A DNA stretch of 18,421 bases. It comes from an uncultured Desulfobacterales bacterium. Its GTDB lineage: Bacteria > Desulfobacterota > Desulfobacteria > Desulfobacterales > G020354645. The position numbers and the translations under genes are program-made. This document shows positions 1 through 6,259 of this stretch, one piece after another. Location of the stretch: positions 1 to 18,421 of the forward strand of contig CAMYNZ010000073.1 of NCBI GenBank assembly GCA_947259865.1, in the 5' to 3' direction. The notes under the pieces were generated by a model, which was given only the letters and a program-made list of their open reading frames with translations, was not told the DNA's origin and did not search any database. The first letter of the stretch is position 1. The number at the start of each line of letters is the position of its first letter.

Positions 1-2
1 AA

Positions 3-659
3 TTGGTTGAGGCCACCGGCGTCCCCAAATCGACGATTCTGCATTATTTAAACCAGGGCCTTTTGCTCGAACCGATGAAAACCAGTCCGAACATGGCTTA
101 CTATGATCCTGGCTGCGTCGATCGCATTCGATACATTCAGCACCTGCAGCAAAGCCACCGTTTATCGTTGTCCGAGATCAAGCAGATGTTAGCAAAGAAA
201 GGGGATCATTCGGACTTTTCAATTTTTAATGAATTGGCCACGATTATATTCGGCCGGCCCCAGCAGGAGGGGCATCTCAATGCGGTCGATTTTTGTTTGG
301 CCACAGGGTTAACCCGGGACCAGTTGAAAGAACTGTTACGGGTCAGGCTGCTTTTGCCCGTGGCAGAAGAGAGCTACGACCCGGAGGACGTCAGCATGGG
401 AAAAATGTATGCCCGGGGATTTGAGTTTGGCGTTCAAATCCGGGACATGGCACCCTATGTGGCGCTGTTTGAAAAGATCGTAGATCATGAAATGGCGTTT
501 CGGCGACGTCTTACGCATCACCTGCCCTATAGTGAAGATGCAGCCGTTACCATCGAACTGGTCAAATTTGCGCGGATGGGCCGCGCCTATGTTTCTGAGC
601 GTCTGTTTCAGCAACGGGTGGCCGCCATGAAAGACCTCAAGGAAGAGGAGGAAAACTAA
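3..659 (+). CDS. MerR-family transcriptional regulator, 5'-truncated by the window edge
   Basis: The reading frame is open at the left edge. The visible part starts inside the first helix-turn-helix (EATGVPKSTILHYLNQGLL), so roughly ten N-terminal residues lie outside the window, and the TTG at position 3 is not a real start. Visible residues 1-65 are a standard MerR winged helix: HTH, a tyrosine-containing wing (MAYYDP) and a helix (DRIRYIQHL). Residues about 95-140 (VDFCLATGLTRDQLKELL through YDPEDV) look like a second, divergent MerR-type HTH and wing. The rest is helical and ends in an acidic tail. No cysteine pattern of a metal-sensing MerR is visible. It lies 73 bp upstream of the flavoprotein gene in the same direction, so it may be co-transcribed with it. 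The family call is firm; the effector is unknown. Confidence 0.85.
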   Translation: MVEATGVPKSTILHYLNQGLLLEPMKTSPNMAYYDPGCVDRIRYIQHLQQSHRLSLSEIKQMLAKKGDHSDFSIFNELATIIFGRPQQEGHLNAVDFCLATGLTRDQLKELLRVRLLLPVAEESYDPEDVSMGKMYARGFEFGVQIRDMAPYVALFEKIVDHEMAFRRRLTHHLPYSEDAAVTIELVKFARMGRAYVSERLFQQRVAAMKDLKEEEEN

Positions 660-732
660 TGTCAAACCGAATAACGATCAGGCGTTTGTCAAAAATAATC
701 CAATAACCCATTCCCAAACGGAGGAACCCAAA

Positions 733-1896
733 ATGTCGGAAAACCCAACCATTGTCGCTGTAAACGGCTCACCCCACGCCGGCATGGGCAATACAACCAT
801 GATGATCGAAATGCTGCGCAAACCGTTGGCAGAAGAGGGATTTAATCTTGAAATGATCTATCTTTCCGAAAAGGAGATCAATTACTGTTACGGCTGCGGT
901 TTTTGCATGGAAAAAGGCAAATGTTGGATCGAAGATGACCACCGATCCATCGTAAATAAACTGCTTTCCGCCGATGGTATTGTATTGGGATCGCCGGTAT
1001 ATGTCTTACATGTGACCGGCCAAATGAAAACATTTCTGGATCGCAGCCTGGCCTATGGACATAAACCCAGACCCACCTGGAAGCCCGGGCTGGCAGTATG
1101 CGTATCAGCCGGTCTGGGTGAAACCCAAACGGCTGAGTATCTGGCCGGCGTTCATCGAGTGTATGGTGCTTTTGCGGTTGGAAGATTCACGGCTATGGCT
1201 GTCGGTCCCGGCAATTTCGTGGGGCTTGAAGCGGTAAAAACCCGGGCAAATGATTTGGCACATAATTTAGCCCGGGCCATAAAAGAAAAGCACCGCTATC
1301 CGGCCACGGATATGGATCTGCGTTTCTACCAGTTCATGGGTAACCTCGTAGGGAAATATAAAGACAGCGTCATGAAACATGATTACAAACACTGGCAGGC
1401 GCACGGTCTTTATGACGGTTTCGAAAGTTACATTCAACAAACCACAACAAATCCGCAGTACAATCCCCAGGCCAGAGATGCCTGGATCAAGGAATTAATT
1501 GCATCCCATAAAAATAAAAAGAATGTTGAACCCATGGCTACCCCTGCACAGCCAGATGACCCGGAAGGCCGGACGGCCAAAAACTGTGCCGAGCTGTTGC
1601 AAATGATGCCGTTGGGATTCAATGCGGCAGAATCCAATGGTCTGGAGGCTATCTATCAGTTTGAGGTCAGCGGCGAAGAAAGCTTCACCGCCCATCTTAA
1701 AATCAGCGGGCGCGCCTGCACCTATCATAATGGTCCGGCAACCAGTCCCTCTGTAACCATTATGACTCCGGCCAAAGTCTGGCTGGCGATAGCAAACGGT
1801 GAGTTAGATGGCCAGCAGGCGTTTATGAACGGCCAATATAAGGTGGAAGGCGATCTCAACCTGTTATTGAAGCTAAAGTCACTGTTTTCAGACTAG
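733..1896 (+). CDS. Iron-sulfur flavoprotein (flavodoxin-like, NADPH-dependent FMN reductase family) fused to an SCP2 domain
   Basis: 387 aa, probably cytoplasmic. Residues 5-190 are a flavodoxin-like FMN-binding fold: the phosphate loop NGSPHAGMGNT near residue 11, and GSPVYVLHVTGQMKTFLDR at the second flavin loop. Cysteines 52, 55, 58 and 64 have the C-x2-C-x2-C-x5-C spacing of the compact 4Fe-4S motif in Isf-type iron-sulfur flavoproteins. After a linker, residues about 285-385 resemble a sterol-carrier-protein-2 (SCP2) lipid-binding domain (EAIYQFEVSG, PSVTIMTPAKVWLAIANGE, AFMNGQYKVEGDL). The start is ATG 733, with GGAGG at 720-724, 8 nt upstream. Family knowledge suggests an electron-transfer or reductase role; the SCP2 part suggests a lipid or hydrophobic substrate. 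The real substrate is not known. It follows the MerR gene. Confidence 0.85.
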   Translation: MSENPTIVAVNGSPHAGMGNTTMMIEMLRKPLAEEGFNLEMIYLSEKEINYCYGCGFCMEKGKCWIEDDHRSIVNKLLSADGIVLGSPVYVLHVTGQMKTFLDRSLAYGHKPRPTWKPGLAVCVSAGLGETQTAEYLAGVHRVYGAFAVGRFTAMAVGPGNFVGLEAVKTRANDLAHNLARAIKEKHRYPATDMDLRFYQFMGNLVGKYKDSVMKHDYKHWQAHGLYDGFESYIQQTTTNPQYNPQARDAWIKELIASHKNKKNVEPMATPAQPDDPEGRTAKNCAELLQMMPLGFNAAESNGLEAIYQFEVSGEESFTAHLKISGRACTYHNGPATSPSVTIMTPAKVWLAIANGELDGQQAFMNGQYKVEGDLNLLLKLKSLFSD

Positions 1897-2394
1897 AACC
1901 TGATCCGGTTTGGGGTCGTATATTCGATTATAACATTTTATCATTACCCGCATTTTACCTGTACAGCGCATGGGCAACCGTGGCGCAATTCAATCTTCAG
2001 TTGTGCTTTGCTAAATAGCACGGCATCCTGCGCGCAAAATCGATAGTGTTTTCTTGGCTGGTTTTCGGTGATTCTTGCGTTTCAACTGCGCCTTGGCAGG
2101 CACCTTCCTGATTAAATTATGAAAAACGTAAGATCAGTGCTGTTTCAAGCCAAAAACAACAGTATCTGAAAGGTTTCCAGAGATCATACGGCGGCGTCAA
2201 TCTTTGATCCCATGTAACAAATTTTTTATTTTTTTTGGATTTTTTAGTTCACCGCCCGTTTCAATGTATTATATTATGGTACGCAGTTGAGCCTATATTT
2301 TGCACTACTTGTGTATTATTTCTATGACACTTGACTATTGTAAAAACTGATAAACCTCGCTACCCTATTGTTTAAATCAAAGGGAGGATAGATC
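1897..2394. other. AT-rich intergenic region, no gene seen
   Basis: About 500 bp without a credible coding frame. The right half is rich in A/T, including long T tracts at 2221-2245. The only promoter-like match I found for the response regulator is weak: TTCACC at 2248-2253, an 18-nt spacer, and TATTAT at 2272-2277, about 120 nt before the start codon. A short GTGCT/AGCAC hairpin lies near 2003-2025. No tRNA, riboswitch or repeat array was recognised. Confidence 0.5.
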
Positions 2395-2898
2395 ATGGAG
2401 CCGAGTAAAATTTTAAAGGGCAAAAAAATTCTTATCGTAGACGATGAACCGGATGTTCTTGAAATTTTGATTGAGCTATTGGATATGTGCCGGATTGATA
2501 CGGCTTCCTCGTTCGAAGACGGAAAAAAACTCCTTGAAAATGAGACTTACGATATCGCAATCCTGGATATAATGGGCGTACAAGGATTTGACCTCCTCAG
2601 GATTGCCAATGCACAAAAAATACCCGCTCTGATGCTTACGGCTCACGGTTTATCCGAAGAGAGTCTCAAAAAGTCTGCCAAAGAGGGGGCTTTATACTAC
2701 GCCCCTAAAGAGAAAATGAATGAAATCGATCTATTTGTTGCAGACGTGCTCGATGCCATTAACAACAAAAAAAACCCCTGGGCTAAATGGTTCGATAGGC
2801 TGGCGGGGTTTTACGACAGCAGATTTCACGGTCCTGACTGGAGAGAGCAGGAGCGGGAGTTTTGGAAAGAAAAACTAAAGAAGTACCCGGAGCTTTGA
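2395..2898 (+). CDS. Stand-alone response-regulator receiver protein with a short C-terminal helical tail
   Basis: 167 aa. Residues 9-125 form a complete receiver (REC) domain: acidic pocket D16-D17 (ILIVDDEP), phospho-acceptor D58 (AILDIMG), conserved T82 (LTAHG) and K105 (APKEK). No DNA-binding, GGDEF or HD domain follows, only about 40 residues rich in W, R, K and E (NPWAKWFDRLAGFYD, DWREQEREFWKEKLKKY). The start is ATG 2395, with GGGAGG at 2382-2387, 7 nt upstream. No histidine kinase is encoded nearby, so it is an orphan. It is likely to work through protein contact (CheY-like or phosphorelay role) rather than direct DNA binding. Similar REC-plus-tail proteins are common in Desulfobacterota, usually of unknown output. 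Confidence 0.88.
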   Translation: MEPSKILKGKKILIVDDEPDVLEILIELLDMCRIDTASSFEDGKKLLENETYDIAILDIMGVQGFDLLRIANAQKIPALMLTAHGLSEESLKKSAKEGALYYAPKEKMNEIDLFVADVLDAINNKKNPWAKWFDRLAGFYDSRFHGPDWREQEREFWKEKLKKYPEL

Positions 2899-2930
2899 TG
2901 CCGGTTAGAAGTGGTAATTTCTCCATTGAA

Positions 2931-2983
2931 TCTAGCAGTCTGTCGGAGAACCTCGTTTGTTGGGTTATCGACAGACTGCTAGA
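2931..2983. repeat. Perfect 15-bp inverted repeat, possible terminator or mobile-repeat remnant
   Basis: Arms 2931-2945 (TCTAGCAGTCTGTCG) and 2969-2983 are exact reverse complements. The 23-nt centre holds a further 4-bp pairing (AACC 2949-2952 with GGTT 2963-2966). It begins 33 bp after the response-regulator stop codon and is followed by a short T-rich run (CTTTTTCTTTT, about 2986-2996), so it could end transcription. The long symmetric arms also look like a dispersed palindromic element. Confidence 0.65.
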
Positions 2984-3122
2984 TGCTTTTTCTTTTAGGA
3001 AAGACACTACCAAACCCGCCTTTAAAAAAATGTCATAAAGACCTTCCTGTTATATTCCATGTAATTTCGAATTCTTAACAGACTACCAATATTTGTATTA
3101 CAAATAATTTGCACTGCATTAC

Positions 3123-3151
3123 TTTATATTTCAGACATTTTTATGTATAAT
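3123..3151 (+). promoter_or_regulatory. Candidate sigma-70-type promoter for the 11-residue-repeat protein
   Basis: TTTATA at 3123-3128, 17-nt spacer, and a perfect TATAAT at 3146-3151, about 130 nt upstream of the start codon at 3280. The -10 match is full; the -35 matches 4 of 6. The region is AT-rich, so a chance match is possible. No ECF-type promoter pair was evident. Confidence 0.4.
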
Positions 3152-3279
3152 TTAGATTACTTATGTTTTTCCTCGAAACCAGTGCTAAAAAAATCGCCTT
3201 TGGGTGTCAACCAATCTGCTACTTGACCGTTATACAAAGTAGAGGCCTCAGTTATTATGGTTTAAAGGAGGTAACACCC

Positions 3280-4005
3280 ATGAAAAAATTGGCTATTACA
3301 TTGAGTTGCGCTATCGCGTTTTACGGAATGCTGTTTTTGCAACCCGGACTGGCAGACGAGAATACGCAATGGCGTGAAAATCAAAATGATCCCCGGCCCG
3401 AGCGTATCCAGGAGCGTCAGCAAATGCGACAGCGATGGCAGAATATGACCCCGGAGCAGCGCCAGCAGATGCGTCAGCGGCAGGCGCGACAGCGATGGCA
3501 GAACATGTCACCGGGGGATAGATTGGACAGAAAAGGCGATCGGATCGATAGAAGATTGGACCGACGCGGTGACCGCGCGAACGCCCGCTGGGATCGACGA
3601 GGCGACCGCGTCGATGCCCGGCTGGACCGAAAAGGGGATCGCATCGACGAGCGCCTGGACCACAAAGGTGATCGCATCGAAAACAGATACGATCGTCGGG
3701 CGGATAAGGCCCGTGAGCAAGGACGTGATGGCCTGGCCGACCGTCTTGAAAACAAAGGAGACCGGATCGATAACCGCCTCGACCGACGGGGAGATCACGT
3801 CGACCATCGGCTCGATATGCGAGGGGATCGGATTGATGGTCGCATGGATCACCGCGGTGATCGCATTGATCGCCGGCTCGACCGACGTGGCGATAACATT
3901 AACAACCGGCTGGACCGACGCGGCAATCGCCTTGACAGGAGGATGAACCATGGCGGTCAACGTAGTCAAACACGCCACCAACGCGGGCCGAGCCGCAGAC
4001 GTTAG
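3280..4005 (+). CDS. Exported basic repeat protein with 11-residue RLDRRGDRID-type repeats
   Basis: 241 aa. An N-terminal signal peptide (KK, hydrophobic residues 4-20, probable cleavage after GLADEN or nearby) indicates export. Residues 45-78 carry two RWQNM[TS]P units like those of the DUF3106-type protein at 5210-5980. From residue 81 to about 231 there are roughly twelve 11-residue units of the form R-L-D-x-R/K-G-D-R-I-D-x, with one irregular stretch at 136-154. The C-terminus is very basic. Alternating Arg and Asp suggest a charged helical array. The start is ATG 3280, with AAGGAGG at 3265-3271, 8 nt upstream; an upstream in-frame codon at 3163 lacks such a site. It ends 69 bp before the sigma-factor gene. 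Similar proteins are annotated as hypothetical; the function is unknown. Confidence 0.8.
   Translation: MKKLAITLSCAIAFYGMLFLQPGLADENTQWRENQNDPRPERIQERQQMRQRWQNMTPEQRQQMRQRQARQRWQNMSPGDRLDRKGDRIDRRLDRRGDRANARWDRRGDRVDARLDRKGDRIDERLDHKGDRIENRYDRRADKAREQGRDGLADRLENKGDRIDNRLDRRGDHVDHRLDMRGDRIDGRMDHRGDRIDRRLDRRGDNINNRLDRRGNRLDRRMNHGGQRSQTRHQRGPSRRR
3520..3972 (+). repeat. 33-bp in-frame tandem repeat array coding the 11-residue units
   Basis: The DNA follows the protein repeat at 33-bp steps, with units starting at 3520, 3553, 3586 and so on. The phase shifts by 24 bp at the irregular unit near 3685-3741. Units differ at many third positions, which points to an old, selected array rather than a recent expansion. 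The repeats keep other frames open by accident, including a 157-codon antisense frame. Confidence 0.75.
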
Positions 4006-4074
4006 ATCGGAGGCGGCCTGCGCTCAACATTGGACATTCCGGACGGATATCGAGCGGCGGGTTGAAGGAATTTT

Positions 4075-4626
4075 ATGCAGGATAACAGCCGAGCAATGGA
4101 TGGTTTCTTGGCCTCTGTTGAACGACGAGCCTTCCGCATGGCGCAGATTGCAACAAAAAATTCCGAAGACGCGCTCGATATCGTCCAGGATGCCATGTTA
4201 TGTCTGGTCAGGCGTTATGGGAATAAACCGGAAGCAGAGTGGAAACCGCTGTTTTACCGTATTCTGGTAAGCCGGATCCGAGATTGGTACCGCCGCCAGA
4301 AAATACGCAGCCGCTGGCGTACCTGGCTGCATTTCACCCGCAAACAAGAAGAATCCCGGAGCGCTGATCCTATTGAATTGCTGCCGGATCCGGCGGGTCA
4401 GAATCCTTGCGAACAGATCATTATGGGACAATCGGTGGCGGCGTTGGATGCCGCCCTGCAAACTTTGCCGCAACGTCAGCTACAGGCCTTTTTATTACGA
4501 GTCTGGGAAGGGTTGAGCGTGCGCCAGGCTGCAGCGGTAATGCGGTGCTCACAAGGCAGTGTCAAGACCCACTATGCCCGAGCACTCCTGAAGCTGCGTG
4601 AATTGCTGGAGGAATATCGGCCATGA
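4075..4626 (+). CDS. ECF-type RNA polymerase sigma-70 factor
   Basis: 183 aa. Residues about 10-78 are region sigma-2 (SEDALDIVQDAMLCLVRRY for the core-binding helix, then WKPLFYRILVSRIRDWYRRQK for -10 recognition). A linker follows at 79-118, and region sigma-4 lies at about 120-178 (LQTLPQRQLQAFLLRVWEGLSVRQAAAVM, then CSQGSVKTHYARALLKL as the recognition helix). No extra domain is present, so it is an ECF-type factor. The start is ATG 4075, with AAGGA at 4065-4069, 5 nt upstream. Its stop overlaps the next start by 4 bp (ATGA, 4623-4626), indicating translational coupling to the DUF3619-like membrane protein. In sigma/DUF3619/DUF3106 clusters known from Proteobacteria the order is similar. 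The signal sensed is unknown. Confidence 0.93.
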   Translation: MQDNSRAMDGFLASVERRAFRMAQIATKNSEDALDIVQDAMLCLVRRYGNKPEAEWKPLFYRILVSRIRDWYRRQKIRSRWRTWLHFTRKQEESRSADPIELLPDPAGQNPCEQIIMGQSVAALDAALQTLPQRQLQAFLLRVWEGLSVRQAAAVMRCSQGSVKTHYARALLKLRELLEEYRP

Positions 4627-4985
4627 CACACAAAAATCAAGACAAAGAACTGGTTGGAAAGGTCAGACAAGCGCTGGACGAAAGCATCCAAAACATGGAT
4701 GCCCGGATACTATCGCGGCTGAATCAGGCCCGCCAAAAAGCGCTGGCGCAAACCAAGCCGGGCTGGCGCGAGCGTCTGCAATTCAACAGGTTTCCACTGG
4801 CAGGCGGGGTTGCAGCCGCTATGGCACTGATTATCGTCTTCTTTCATTTTACAAACCCTTCGGAGCTAAAAACCTACAGTGGTATTGAAGATGTTGAAAT
4901 TCTTGCAACCGGCGACAGCCCTGAGTTTTTTTCTGAACTTGATTTTTACACCTGGCTGGCTGAGGAAATGGATAATGCCGGCTAG
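4623..4985 (+). CDS. DUF3619-like single-pass membrane protein, candidate sigma-factor partner
   Basis: 120 aa. Residues 1-55 are cytoplasmic, helical and charged (DKELVGKVRQALDESIQNMD, ARILSRLNQARQKAL). Residues 58-76 form one hydrophobic membrane segment (PLAGGVAAAMALIIVFFHF). The remaining 44 residues would be periplasmic and acidic (FFSELDFYTWLAEEMDNAG). Length and layout match DUF3619 proteins, which typically follow an ECF sigma gene. It overlaps the sigma gene by 4 bp and the next gene by 11 bp. An anti-sigma role is plausible from position and topology, but there is no zinc-binding anti-sigma motif (HxxxCxxC) and no direct evidence. The family call is from layout and context. Confidence 0.78.
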   Translation: MTHKNQDKELVGKVRQALDESIQNMDARILSRLNQARQKALAQTKPGWRERLQFNRFPLAGGVAAAMALIIVFFHFTNPSELKTYSGIEDVEILATGDSPEFFSELDFYTWLAEEMDNAG

Positions 4986-5220
4986 AACCATTGCTGTGGC
5001 GATTATTGTGTGTCTATTAAGTGCACCGGTATGTGCGGACGATACGGATGACCGCAGGCCGACCGACTCGCAGCACACCCGAAAAAAGGCCCAGGAACCC
5101 TCGATGCGGGAGTTGCTGGAGTTTCTGGGGCAATGGGAAACGGATGACGGTCATTGGATCGACCCAACCGATACAGACTGGCTCATCACACCGAATCAGG
5201 AATCGAACAATGAAGACTAG
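4975..5220 (+). CDS. Small exported hypothetical protein of the sigma/DUF3106 locus
   Basis: 81 aa. ATG 4975 is chosen because GAGGA at 4962-4966 lies 8 nt upstream and because it gives a clean signal peptide (RTIAVAIIVCLLSAPVCADD, cleavage after CA). An upstream in-frame ATG at 4879 would only add residues inside the preceding gene. The mature part is about 60 residues, very acidic at its end, with a conserved-looking core PSMRELLEFLGQWETDDGHW. Small proteins with a LLEFLGxWE-type core occur between DUF3619 and DUF3106 genes in other bacteria, as I recall. It overlaps the previous gene by 11 bp and the next by 11 bp. Function unknown; it may bind the strongly basic repeat protein encoded next. 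Confidence 0.75.
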   Translation: MPARTIAVAIIVCLLSAPVCADDTDDRRPTDSQHTRKKAQEPSMRELLEFLGQWETDDGHWIDPTDTDWLITPNQESNNED

Positions 5221-5980
5221 AACATACCAAATTTTCCTATTAACGCTGGTATTCATGCTCGGGCTGCTGGCAGGGCCTTTTGAATTGAATGCCGAGCAAG
5301 GCAGTATCGCCTGGGAGCAACTCGACCCCGATGAACAAAGAATTCTTCAATCTTTTTCAGAACGGTGGGATAGGTTGCCGCCCGGACAGCAGCAGCGACT
5401 CAGAAAGGGCGCCCGGCGCTGGGCAACCCTGACGCCGGAGCAACGCGATCGCGTAAAAGAAAGGTTGAAACGCTGGCAGCAAATGACACCCGATCAGCGT
5501 GAAAGAGCACGGCAACGCTTTGATCGGTTCCGCAGCCTCCCACCCCAAGAACAACAACGGTTGCGTAAAACACAGCGCTGGTTTCGAAATCTGTCGCCCG
5601 AACGGAGGCAGGAGTTGAGGAAGCGCTGGCGCAATCTGACACCGGAACAGCGGCAACAGCTGCAACGACGCTGGCAACAATCCAGGCCTCAAAACCGCCA
5701 GGACCTGTCCCCGCAGCAACGCCAACAAATGCGGGAACGTTTACAAAATATGACGCCCGAGCAAAAACGAAAACTCCGTGAACGCTGGCAAAATATGACT
5801 CCTGAACAGCGACAGCAAATTCGTCAGCGCCGGCAGAACATGTCCCCGGAACAGCGACAGCAGATGCGACAACACTGGCAGAACATGTCGCCCGAAGAAA
5901 GGTCAGCCAGGCGCGATAAAATGCGCAGTAGGTCGAGGAATAACGGCGAAACGTTTGGTGGTAAAAACCGTAAGCGCTGA
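5210..5980 (+). CDS. DUF3106-like exported repeat protein
   Basis: 256 aa. Signal peptide at residues 1-28 (TRT, then YQIFLLTLVFMLGLLAG, cleavage near ELNA-EQ). The rest is a series of about ten units containing W/F/R-x-x-[LM]-[TSP]-P-[ED]-Q/E-R, spaced at 18 residues early (near 71, 89, 107) and 15 later (from about 178: LQNMTPEQ, WQNMTPEQ, RQNMSPEQ, WQNMSPEE). It is highly Arg/Gln-rich and predicted helical, ending in a basic tail. The pattern matches DUF3106; the PEQR units resemble the LTxxQ-type motifs of Spy/CpxP periplasmic proteins, though homology is not shown. The start is ATG 5210, overlapping the previous stop by 11 bp; the upstream extension to 5021 lies inside the previous gene. 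It is the last gene of the series. Confidence 0.83.
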   Translation: MKTRTYQIFLLTLVFMLGLLAGPFELNAEQGSIAWEQLDPDEQRILQSFSERWDRLPPGQQQRLRKGARRWATLTPEQRDRVKERLKRWQQMTPDQRERARQRFDRFRSLPPQEQQRLRKTQRWFRNLSPERRQELRKRWRNLTPEQRQQLQRRWQQSRPQNRQDLSPQQRQQMRERLQNMTPEQKRKLRERWQNMTPEQRQQIRQRRQNMSPEQRQQMRQHWQNMSPEERSARRDKMRSRSRNNGETFGGKNRKR

Positions 5981-6068
5981 ATACATAAAGGTATCTGAAG
6001 GGCTGATGTAAACAAACTAATTAAGTCAAGGGTCGGGGAGCTTTTTGACGAAGTCGCTGCATGCATCA

Positions 6069-6249
6069 TCAGCGACTGCATCGTGCAAACTCATGCATAA
6101 GGGGTCGTAGCCAAAGAACAGCGCTTAGACATTAAAACAATAGGTAAGGGGTAATATCAACATCGTGCCCCCAAGACACCTTTGGGTTACCGCCTGTTCT
6201 TTGGCAACGCTCCCTAATGCCTTCAGACAGTGCACGATTTCGCTGCTGA
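6069..6249. repeat. Imperfect long inverted repeat between convergent genes (MITE-like or structured RNA)
   Basis: Left arm 6069-6121 and right arm 6194-6249 are partly complementary: 12 exact bp (GCCAAAGAACAG at 6110-6121 against 6194-6205), within a 28-nt stretch matching at about 23 positions, plus ATCGTGCA (6080-6087) against TGCACGAT (6231-6238). A small hairpin also lies at 6052-6077 (AGTCGCTG/CAGCGACT). The right end is 10 bp beyond the lutB-lutA stop codon. It may end transcription from both sides. There is no coding sequence in the 5981-6259 gap. Confidence 0.6.
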
Positions 6250-6259
6250 TAATTAAGTA

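Noticed and set aside
3520..3972. CRISPR-like array
   Set aside because: The 33-bp units are adjacent, with no unique spacers, and keep one protein frame.
3508..3981. Long antisense reading frame (157 codons) across the repeat protein gene
   Set aside because: It is a by-product of the 33-bp in-frame repeats and high-GC codons; it has no ribosome site and its repetitive sequence mirrors the sense strand. A plus-strand frame at 3569-3946 is rejected for the same reason.
4983..4985. TAG as a pyrrolysine codon in the sigma locus
   Set aside because: Each gene ending in TAG is complete and followed by a start or an intergenic region; there is no pyl gene and no methyltransferase.
5021..5209. 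Extended N-terminus for the DUF3106-like protein
   Set aside because: The extension overlaps the small exported protein gene, and the signal peptide clearly begins at ATG 5210.
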